A stretch of 64,000 nt of DNA from Drosophila pseudoobscura (Eukaryota > Arthropoda > Insecta > Diptera > Drosophilidae), in contig NC_046679.1 in the NCBI RefSeq assembly GCF_009870125.1, forward strand, positions 20,088,001-20,152,000, written 5' to 3'. The position numbers and the translations under genes are program-made. Under the pieces are notes generated by a model. That model ran no database searches. It had not been told where the DNA came from and saw only the letters and a program-made list of their open reading frames with translations. Every line of letters begins with the position of its first letter. Position 1 is the stretch's first letter. Below, piece by piece: positions 53,091 through 63,200 of the stretch.

Positions 53091-55010
53091 TTAAGAATTT
53101 ATTTCGGTCTCCGCATGGCATTCCTTGCGCTTAAAAAGATCCTGCATTTTGACGGCTTGGTAGTTTTTGTTGGGCAGGAATCGACGCATGCAGGTCGTGA
53201 TCAAGGCGGGATCCATTTGAGACAAGTCCTCCCAGCCAAAAAACAGGCTAGCCAGCAGAGAAAAAACTGTGCAAATGACCCCGCCAAAAGCGGTGTACCA
53301 GAAAAAGGATAAGTGGTAAAGATTACGATCCGAAGGACTAGAATAGATGGAGAAATATCGATGTTAAAGATGAACCCATAGAGATCCTATACTTACCTGT
53401 ACTCATAGATAGCCTGAAAGACAGTGGCGTTGTCGAAGGTGTAATCACAGCCCTCGACCGAAACGGGCATCTTGGGATAACGAATCTCGCCATTCATTTG
53501 ACCTAGTTGTGCGTTGATACATATCCAGGCCAGGACCAGGAAGGAAACCAGGCTACCCACCATGACACTCTGGAAAAAAACAATTCAAATCGAGGTTCAG
53601 TTAAATGATATTTCAGGGGACAACTCACCTTTCCCTTGACCCATGGCAGTCCCACGCCCATGCCATAAATGCCTAAAAGTGGACCCATTGATACAGCGCC
53701 TACGGTTGTAGCAAGTGGAACCACATTTCCCAGCTTTTCGACGATCTTAACCATCCCAATGCATGAAAAACCAAAGCCAACGACTATCCCACGCAGCCAA
53801 AACGCAGTCTGGCGCTCCGTCAAGGGTTTCTTTAGCAAGGGTTGGACAATATCCTGTGTAAGAACACATGCCAAGGAATTGAGGCCCGTCGAAAGGGAAC
53901 TAAGGGCTGCACTGAAGACCCCGGCAACAAAGAGTCCTGGCAGACCCGGCATCGATCCTAGAGTACGCATCATCAGCAGCGAAGGAAGCTGATCACTAGC
54001 CTTGGCCAGCTGTTCAAAGAGTTTAGAAGTAAAAGAATAATATACTTAAACGAGTGGGAAAGTTTTGTGCCGCAGCACCTAAGCTTTGAGAGGATCTTAT
54101 TTGAAAATGATTGATTACCTTTGTGCTAATGGGATCACATTCATGGTAGACGGCATAGGACACCAATCCCATGTAGCAGCAACAGCTCAAGAGGAATATC
54201 AAGAGCAGTGTAAAAACTTGCATGCAACGCTTCGCATGCTCATAGCTGGGCAAGGAGAGGAAGCGCTGAATGGAGATCTGATTTACATCCGAGGATTGTA
54301 TCTTATGAAGAGTTCCGCCCACAATTACAGACAACATGGACAATCGCACGGTGGGATCCCATGTCCATCTAAGAGGAGGAAAATTCTTTTAGCGGAAAAC
54401 TGCCAATCAATATCGCCCATGACTTACTCCGGGGCATTGAGACGTCCACTTTCTTCGTTGCGTTGCAGAACAACCGCCAGTCCGCCCACATCGTAGGTGC
54501 CCTTGATGCACACCACCAAAATAGAGCCGAACATCACGAAACTCTGTATTACATCTGACCAAATGACGGCCTTCAGTCCGCCCTGAAATGACAAAGACTT
54601 CGAGTTGCCTCCGCACTGACAAAATGGCAGCAAGATTTAATTAGACCTCACCACACACGTGTAGAAGGTGCAGATGATGCACACAATGGGCGTGATTACA
54701 TATATGCCAGTGCCGGTTACTGAATGCAATATACCAATAATTCCGCATACCAACGAGTGTACATATATGGGTGGATAGACGGAGGAGTAATGAGAATAGT
54801 AGGGTACATGACAAAATTAAACTCACCCTGGCTATAGGTGATAGCCGGGATATACATGCATAGTGGCAGCCAGATTGTCTGTGGGAGAGAGAGGGCGGAT
54901 AGTGTGAAACTAGTGTCAAATAAATGCTGGAGTGAAGTGCTTACCGTGTCCACTATGAAGAGCACTGCACCCAAATTGCGTATGCCAGCACCGTAGCGCA
55001 ATTGAAAGTA
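53091..55010 (-). CDS. kumpel: SLC5 transporter, alternative 3' cassette 2
   Basis: The exons are 55010-54945, 54878-54827, 54719-54652, 54582-54428, 54368-54119, 54009-53629, 53569-53397 and 53337-53091 (TAA). With the shared exons they encode 696 aa. It carries the full set of later membrane segments and the sodium-site SSLST at 467-471. Around the fourth exon the sequence GGLKAVIWSDVIQ matches SLC5 transporters of the vitamin/monocarboxylate branch. The entry acceptor (CACTTTAG before TACTTT) is only 145 nt after the stop of cassette 1. The paralogue closest to it is cassette 3. Confidence 0.87.
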
Positions 55011-55123
55011 CTAAAGTGATTAAAATGATTGGTTTAGTTTCGATCGATTCACTAAGACAGAAGTTAGTTTCAAAATATAGTTTATCTAAGAGAATTGAAA
55101 TATCTTCCTTCTTAATAGTAAAT

Positions 55124-55129
55124 TTTATT
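55124..55129 (-). terminator. kumpel: Polyadenylation signal of cassette 1
   Basis: AATAAA on the minus strand, 25 nt past the TAG of cassette 1 and 114 nt before the entry acceptor of cassette 2. Confidence 0.6.
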
Positions 55130-55154
55130 AACAAGTACATGGCAAAAGATAGCT

Positions 55155-57082
55155 CTAACATTTATCATTGAAATTCGTTAAGGTATTCTCTTCCAGCTGA
55201 ACGGTGGCATAGTTGGTCTTATAGAATCTCCGGATGCAGGGGGACAGCAGGTCGGGGTCCACATCTTTGGGGTCATTGCGGCCAAAGAAGAAGCCTGACA
55301 GCTGGGCAACCACCACAGCCACAGCGGATCCGATCAGGGAGTAAAACATGAAGGAAACATGATAGATCTCCTCCCCAAAACTAAGGGGCCTGTAAAAATA
55401 GTTTTTAAGGTAAAAACTCGATGATTACACAAAAGGTATAACGGAAAACTTACGCTTGCTCTGCCTTTGGAATGGTGACATTTGCTGGGGTTACCAAGGG
55501 ACGCTCGAATTCGTAGGTACATCCATCGGTGCTTACCGGCTTGGTCTCCCACTGCATCTCCCCCGATGTAACAGCCATTTGGGCTGAGAGACACAGCCAG
55601 GCCATGAAGAAGAACGAGACAACGGTGCCCAACAGTGCGCTCTGGATAGACAAGAATATTTATCCTTATTTTTCTAACTCAAGCACTTCCTTGGGAATAC
55701 AGACCTTTGAATTAATGCTCGGGATCAGCAGTCCCATCACAAACAGGCCCATCAGAGGACCATTGACAATCGCACCCACGGTCATGGAGAGCTGCATCAC
55801 ATGAGTGCCCATGCGCTCGACCACAAAGACCAGGCCAACGGACAGGACGCCTATAATGACCGTACAGAGGCGCACTGTAATAGCAACCTCATGCTCGGTC
55901 ATGGGCTTCTTTCTCAACGGCTTAATGTAATCCTCCAGGAAGACAGCAGCCAGTGAATTGAGACCCGTTGACAGAGAACTAAGTGCAGCACTAAACACGC
56001 CGGCCACAAACATGCCAGGAACTCCAGGAAAGGAGCTAAGCGACTGCACCACCAGCAGAGGTACTAGCTGATCCTTTGCCACTGCCAACTGCAAGCAATT
56101 TCACCCTTCAAAAAAATGCTAAATGTATCTTTCAAACAGTTTGGTCCCACCTTAGTGGTCAGCGGATCGCAGTCGTAGTATGTGGCATAGAGCAAGAGTC
56201 CGTTGTATAGGCAAACTGCATTGAGGACAGTCAATCCGACAATGAAGATGAACGACGTCTGGGCCATCTCCTTCTTTCCGGGCAGCGAATTGTAGCGCTG
56301 TATAATGATCTGATTACAGCCCAATTGATATGCAAATTGTCCCACGTTTCCCAACATCATAGCAATCATGGACATGCGTACTTTTGGATCGAATGTCATT
56401 CTGTTTGGTAGATAAGAGGGAATGTAGAAAAATCTTTTATAGAAGTCTGTCAAAAAGTAAAACACACAAAGGCAAGTGATAATTTTATCATTGAAATCTT
56501 TAGGTTATTAAAATTTCACGTACTCCGGCCATTCGAGACGTCCGCTGTCGAAGTTGCGCTGGATAACCACACCGAGGCCGCCCACATCCATAGTGCCCTT
56601 AATGATGACAAAGAAAATGGCGAGCACCATCACAATGGTCTGGATCACATCTGTCCAGACAACGGCCTTCAGGCCACCGGCAGTTGTGTAGAATATGCAG
56701 ATGACGCACACGATGGGTGTGATAACATGTATATTTATGCCGGTGACTGTAAAAATTATACAAAAGTCAACACTTTCCGCAGACAAGTACTTTCTCTAGG
56801 AGTATCTCGCACTCCGTGAATGCATTTGTCAATTGAAAGCCCTCTTACCTTGATTAAAGGCCAGGGCAGGCACAAAGATGACAATGGGCAGCCAGATCAG
56901 CTATTGAAAGAAGATTCAAAAGAAGTTAAGTCAATACAAAAGGCTATTTCCGGAGCACTTGGAAGATTCTTTTAACTATTCTTTTCTTTTTTAGTTCAAA
57001 ATTGTATTCAACTTACGTTTGAGCAGGTGAAGAGGGCGGATCCCAGCAGGCGAACCGATTTGTTAAAGCGCATCTCGAAGTA
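55155..57082 (-). CDS. kumpel: SLC5 transporter, alternative 3' cassette 1
   Basis: This is the cassette nearest the shared exons. Its exons are 57082-57017, 56900-56849, 56746-56524, 56400-56151, 56088-55705, 55641-55454 and 55389-55155 (TAG), giving 698 aa. The third exon (223 nt) equals two exons of cassettes 2-4 (68+155), so one intron is absent. The sodium-site SSLST is at 467-471, within GVFSAALSSLSTGLNSL. The donors at 56523 (GTACGT) and 55704 (GTCTGT) are weaker than average. It is the most divergent cassette as a whole (EWPE instead of LNxPE, MTFDPKVRMSM, GCNQIIIQRY), which suggests it is the oldest copy or has a distinct substrate. Substrates cannot be read from sequence alone. Confidence 0.88.
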
Positions 57083-57726
57083 CTGTAAATATTTTTTTTC
57101 CATTGGTTCTTCGGCATTTGGTTAACACAATAAACATTGCCCACCCACACGGACACGGACACGTACACGTACACGCACAAGTACACGGACACATAGAATG
57201 TGGCTGTGCGGCTACGTCGCGCATACATAATCGAATATTACTCATACGCCATGTTGCCAGTACTAACTTATAAACTACTACGACTACCAGAAGCCAGAAA
57301 CCAGAAACCAGCTACCAGGACCAGGAACAACTACAGCAGCAACGAAATTTCCGTATGTCAGTCGAGACAATTGGTATTGTTCTGGCTTATTGCAGCTGGC
57401 ATTGTGTGCCCCATACCCTCGTAGATATCGAACAACAACGGGACACCCCAACCCCCAATGTAATTGCAACGGCATGCAAATACAGAGGAGGCAAAAAACA
57501 TTTTCAGCTGATTGCACGCCGGCTCTGAGTCTGACCCTTGCACTGCTTTGTTTTTATCACACAAAGAAATGCCATGGAAATACTCGTTTCCCTTAAATTT
57601 TACTTACACAATAGCATGCCATCAAATATTAGAGAAAATACAGATTTTTATGCACTCAAAAAATCGAATTAATGTGTAACATGCAGACACTAACATCTCC
57701 ATCGATTCGGAGAACGTTCAGCTTAC
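57017..57726 (-). other. kumpel: Selector intron: one donor, five possible acceptors
   Basis: The donor GTAAGC (57726-57721) of the second shared exon can be joined in phase 0 to five homologous entry exons. These start at 57082, 55010, 52903, 50859 and 48762. The first intron (57083-57726) is larger than the others in the array and holds a GGACAC/GTACAC repeat (about 57141-57192) and a CCAGAA-type repeat (57287-57325). Skipping to a later cassette would make an intron of 2.7, 4.8, 6.9 or 9.0 kb. Confidence 0.6.
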
Positions 57727-57886
57727 CTCATAGGTGGATGTCAGCTGCAGGTTGCAGAACACCGGCAGGAAGATGTACCACGAGATGGCGCCCGAGATGG
57801 CCAGGGTCACCAGGATGAAGGCGTACTGTGTGCCATACACATAGATTTCCGTCGAGGTGCCCAAAAGAGAAATGCCCGAGACGAAG
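57727..57886 (-). CDS. kumpel: SLC5 transporter, shared exon 2 (membrane segments 2-3)
   Basis: This 160-nt exon is read as SFVSGISLLGTSTEIYVYG and onward to LTSTYE, residues 180-233 of every isoform. The SGxxLLGTxxExYxYGxQY pattern is a hallmark of the SLC5 sodium:solute symporters near the end of the second membrane segment, and the rest forms the third. Borders are CCACAG before the exon and GTAAGC after it. It enters in phase 2 and leaves in phase 0. No second copy of this exon is found anywhere in the array, so all five cassettes depend on it. Confidence 0.92.
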
Positions 57887-59709
57887 CTGTGGAGAGAGGT
57901 AAAATATTAGTCCAGCTCAATTATGTCCAAGGCATAAAGTTGGACTAACACTAATTGACGACCGATTGATCAAGGTTTATTTTTACTCCAGCCTGAAATT
58001 TCATTTTCCTTTCGCTTAAAATAAGTTTTTAATTAAATTAAGTTCAGGCTTGACTGGCCCCGAAGCTATACGGCAAAAGTCAGCGGGAAGGTGAAAGAAA
58101 TTTAAGAAGAAACTCTGCCAGCATTTACTAAGCTCATCTCTTAACAGCAAATCGATTGGATTATGACTAACAGAAATGTGGCGCAAATGGTAATCGGGCT
58201 AACATTCTGTCTGGTCCGCATTGGGCGAAAGAAAACTTTCTCTGGCTTCTCGTGCATTCCGTAATCTGATTTTAATGATTAATGTCCATAACAATCATCA
58301 TTTCAATTTCGGCCACACAAAACAAATGATTTGCCAGAACAGAAAAAAAGTTGGGCAACCGAAAGAGAAATGCCATTAAAAGTTGATAACAAGCGGCGTT
58401 AAAGTATGCAGACAAACACACACCGAACACACAATCTTATGCAGGGGGCCTACTCGTATTTGAAAAATTGAAAAAAATATCCCTGCCACAAAAGAAATTT
58501 TGAGAGGACAGAAGAGAAGAAAAAATGATGCGGCATGTAATTGTGATTCAAAGCACGTTGGCCGAATTTGTTGCAAAAGGCAAACGACAACAAATAGAAT
58601 GCCATAACAATAAAAGGCGCACAAAACAATTGTCAGCCGAGGCAAATGACCAAGTACTAGAGTACAACCGGTATGGTATTGTGGAGACCAGGACCTGACG
58701 GCCTGGTCATTAATGCGGCGACAACACGCCTAAGACAAAAGGGCCGCACCCTGCGAAAGGTGCTTGACCAAAACGTGTCAAAGAGTCCCCCAGTTCTACC
58801 GTCCAAGGTCACTCCGCCGAACCGCAACAGCAATAGGAATAGCAACGGCAAAGAAAAAGTAATTTTGGGCAAATTATTTGAGTTGGCGGCGGGCGTAAGT
58901 TTAAATAACTTCAATCTGGCTTAGACACAGAAAGCTGCTAAGTTGTATTTATACGCCAGATTCTCGGTACAAACTCGTATATTTACTTGGCGAAAGTTCC
59001 GCAAGCCGTTTCAATATCAGCACAATCAGCATCGCCCTGAATCCCATCATTATCAACATCATCATTATTGTCCTCATCATCGGCCATAATAGGCTTGACC
59101 CTGACAATGAATATTGTTTACGCCATCCGGGGGCTTGTAAAGAAAACTTTTAAATAAAATGTTATTCTGTTTGCCCTGGCCAAACAATTGCCGTCCAGCC
59201 AGACGACGGTCTGGTCTTTTGCTTAGATTACGTATACGCACGTTTGGTCGATGTGGAAAATTGCCGAAAATATTTAGATTGATTTGCCAGGGATAAGCCA
59301 AGCCCATTACGATAATTTGTGCAAATATTATTACTGAATTCAAGTGTATGCACATCCTCATCAATTTGAGGAGATTATCCTCTTAAAATCCCTCAAAATA
59401 CATGCCTGAATTTCATATAGAATAAACCATCCAGGGAAATGCATCCCACTCAACTTTAAGGATTATCCTTTAAGAGACGTAAAGAAACAGAAGAGGCGGA
59501 ATTGACTTTAGGAAAACCCATCAAATCGTAGAGCCCCGCACACATTAAACTACCTCACTCTCTATTGTTCTGGCCACGTCAAAAGCAATTAAACAGCAGT
59601 GCCACATATCCTGTTGGATATCCAGCCAGATACAACAACAATAACAACAACAAAAGCTACGTGGCCAATACCAATTTAACATTTACATATAGCCGTAACG
59701 GTAACTCAC
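57887..59709 (-). other. kumpel: Intron between the shared exons
   Basis: A 1.8-kb intron from GTGAGT (59709) to CCACAG (57887). I see no coding sequence in it. Minus-strand frames near 58400-58900 and 59077-59364 are short, and none looks like a conserved protein. A CAT/ATC-rich stretch lies near 59046-59075. Confidence 0.8.
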
Positions 59710-60248
59710 CTGGCCACTAGTGACAGCGCGACCGGAAACACTTTCATTTGACGACCGCCCACCAGGTAATCCAATGCCTCGGAGCCGCGTCGCTCCTCGA
59801 CTCCGGCCGCGCCAGCCCCATCCTTGCCGGCCAGCTGTCCCTTCTTCTTTGCCTTCTGCTTCTTTTCGATGAAGCCGAAATAGACCCCGATGACGGCGCA
59901 GACCGCCAGCATGGCTATGAACACCAAATAGTCAACAACGCCAAAGTGCTGCAGTGTCTGGCTCAAATCCTGCACGCTGAGTTTCTCTTCCGGGCCGCCC
60001 ATGGAGGCTGTCGTCGTGGGAGTGGATGAGGAAGTGGGCGATTGAGTGGGCGTTGAAAAGCCACTGGGGCTCGGACTGGCACTTTGGCTGGCTGCTGGAG
60101 CCGTGCTGCTAATTATGGCCTCCACTGTCTTCACAATCGCATTGGTTACTGTTGCGGCGGCGGTGGAGGTGGAGATGGTTGGAGTTGTGGTTGTGGTGGG
60201 GCCGCCCGTGGCAGTAGATGAGTCGGCTGGACTCGTGGTGGCTGACAT
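59710..60248 (-). CDS. kumpel: SLC5 transporter, shared exon 1 (N-terminus and first membrane segment)
   Basis: The exon starts at ATG 60248-60246; the frame is open slightly further upstream, but only with GTG. Residues 1-85 are almost entirely Ser, Thr, Pro and Ala, a mucin-like head that is unusual for the family and probably extracellular and O-glycosylated. A first membrane segment covers about 105-127. A short Lys-rich loop (KKQKAKKKG) follows, and then DYLVGGRQMKVFPVALSLVA, the SLC5 signature entering the second membrane segment. Met83 is a possible internal start that would drop the mucin-like head. The exon ends in phase 2 at GTGAGT. I assign it to kumpel (CG42235), one of the glial SLC5A transporter genes of Drosophila along with bumpel and rumpel. 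That is from memory of the family and locus, so the symbol is tentative while the family is secure. Confidence 0.85.
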
Positions 60249-63200
60249 TATTTCCTGGACCACAACTTGCTTTTATGTATTTATTTTTATTGACTTCCAG
60301 CCGCGCTCAATCGCATTGGCTTTAATGCCTTCGGATTTGATTACTTTTGTATTAGTTTGGCACTACGAATCGGTTTCGATTTTTCATTAGGAATCTATTT
60401 AGTTTTTGTAGCTCCAATTCAAGAACACTTTCAACTTCAATCGATTCACTGCTTAGCAAAAAGTTTATTTGAATCCACTTTTCTTAACTAAAATATCTTC
60501 TAAGTGAAAAAAATACTACAAATGTTATATCCGTAGATCCTTGAGTGATCCTTGACTACGATCTCACGGCGACCCGTTCTTTTTGAATCTAGACGAGAGC
60601 ACACACAAGTGGTTGCTCCAAATCTCGGCTGAACACTGATCTCAATTATTCGACCCTAGTGGCGTTAGAGATCTCCAGAGATCCTATCAACCTTCCATGA
60701 CAAAGCATCAGCATCACCAGCGACCGACCTCCCTCTCATAATTCACACAAATCTTGTATCGTGTGGGCTGAGGCTTTGTGTAAAGCTTTATCACCTAATT
60801 TGCCAGGGGCATGGCAGGCCCGGCGACACTCGGCGACTCAGGCCTAGAATAGACAGACAAGTGCACACCCCCCATTTGGTGCCGCGTGTACTTATGATGC
60901 GTCTGCCATTAGATCTGCCAGATCGTAAATTACTTTCTTTGTACACGGACGTGGCATGTCTGCGGCTTTAGCCCCGCCGCTCGGTAATATATATAAATGC
61001 ATATACCCCCAGAGTTTGGATGGCTAAATCCCACTCTTTTGTTTAACAAAGTTTTACAACATCAAAGCGGAGTAAAATTCCATTAGAATATACGAAGCCC
61101 GGGTGCGTCACTTACGGGCGCTGTTTGGTTTTAACAAGTGGCTACTGGTTATCACAACACTGGGGAACAAGATTGAGAGAAACATATAGGTAACTGTATT
61201 AAGGATAGCCGATCCATGTAGCAGAGTGTTGCCCGAGACATTGTATTTGTCGAAGATTAAAGCCGACCATCAAGATCGGCTAAGTATTTGCTGAATGCGC
61301 CAGGCCAAGGCCAAGGCATGACTTATGCGTGATGAATACATTCGTAATTGAAATTGAATTAAATATGGGGAATATATCAACACTTTTCAGTCCATTTTGT
61401 CCATTTGAGGGCATTTTTCCGCCTAACCTTCGCAAATTGACAGCAAATTGATTTAAGCTGCGAAACAGGATGCGACTGAAATCGAATTTTAAAAATGGCC
61501 AACAGAGTTAGCTAACCGTTCAAATGCCCAAATTGGCTATATCCGACTGACAGAGCCACCGCGTGAAACTGTAGAACTGTGGCAGATCCCACTCTTGGCT
61601 GACTTTGCCCTCCAATGAAACCCAACCCAAGTGCAAAGTAAATGGAAACGTTGTCGCTCGGACTCGTACTCGCCTTCACTCGCCTCCATTTCACTTGCTG
61701 CTCCAGCTCTATTTTATTGGATTTAATGCACATTAATGGGCGGACAATGGCAAAGCTATCTGCCTCTGAATTGTGCAGCAATTTGGGTTAACTTAAAACA
61801 GTCAACTACATCCAGTCTAAGCTCCAGGCCCTGCAAACGCACTAATTGATTCTTGACAATCAATTACAACAGTTACAATAGTACGTGTACTATATATAGT
61901 CGGAGATCTGAGAGAAGGCAAGCGAAATTCAATTTGAGAAACCTAAATAATGCACACACAACGTGACTTCCACTGTTGGGAAACCTTTTGCTGAGGAAAA
62001 CCTTTGGTTGGGATGTATCAAGGAAGCAAGTACAAGCAGATTAAATGATTACACAAAAACATAATTGAGTTTTCCATTAGAATTATTAAACAATTTGATC
62101 AACTTCAAGACTTTAGCCCAGTTCCAAAAGTTCGGTTTCCTTCAAAAGTTTCAACATACTATAATTAGATTTCAACGGATGCCCAGCCCCATAGTTAAAG
62201 TAGAAAAACTGCAAGTAAATGATAACAAGTGAAAATTACACCCCAAAGAAGAGACTGGATGAACATGTAATGATCATAAAAAAATAATGCCATTAAAATC
62301 ATAAATTGCTGCAAACAGAAACGGATATACGATGTAGTATTATATGGTAAATGCTGCCTTATCGCTCAGCGCTTTAAAGAGCAGATAGCGTCCGGTAGCA
62401 GCCGCAATAAAAACAACCAAATGCAAATATGGCGCCCAAAAAAAAAAAGGCCACAAATTGCTACAAAATTTAATTATTTTTGTGCGCCAAACAAAAAGGA
62501 AAACCCAGAAAAAGCGAGACTCTGAGACTGAAAACCAGTCCTTAGCATATGCAAAATAATGACCGAGACCATGGTCCCAGCTCTTGACCCTTCTGGGTGG
62601 GCTTAATTTGTCTGCGAGCCACAACTTTTCTGGCTTTATGACTTGGCGCCAAAATACTAGCTTAAAGTTAACCCTCCTCACTGTGCCAAGCGACCAATTG
62701 GCAATGCTCCCTGTTTTTTATTAAATGAAAACCCTTTTATTGCTGGACGTTTCTTTTACATGTTCTTTTTTATTGATTCATAAAGTTCAAGCTAATGTCT
62801 TCTGTTTTATGCGAGCTTTGTGTTTTAATTATTTGTCAGCTGATTTTTACAGCTTTGGGTAATATATTTTGAAACACCTCAAATTAAGGACTACTTGGTG
62901 ACAATCAAAAAACAACATGTGTGTTTTATTCCTACAACAAATTGGAAGATACAAAAAAAAATATATGTAGTTTGCTCTCCATTGAAGGGCTAACAGCATG
63001 GACCCACCCACATGGTTGTTTAGTTACATTTTTTGAGAAATGTTTTCTCTATGGCAACAGTTGCAAGTGCAGCTGCAGCTCGGATGTTTCAGTTAATTCC
63101 GAGCAGCTTGCCTTGCCTTTGGCTCCGTTTGGCTCCTCTTGTGTGGATGGATACTTTTTGTTCTGCTGGTTTTCGTTTTGTTTTGGGCACACTTGAGCCA

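Noticed and set aside
57700..57890. Idea that the five transporter cassettes are five separate genes
   Set aside because: Each cassette starts behind a splice acceptor without an ATG exon. The gaps are under 230 nt and the first 233 residues exist only once.
60600..60640. TCAGTG initiator-like match upstream of the transporter gene on the minus strand
   Set aside because: The +28 position reads ACTTG, a poor DPE, and there is no TATA box. A single six-base match is expected often by chance.
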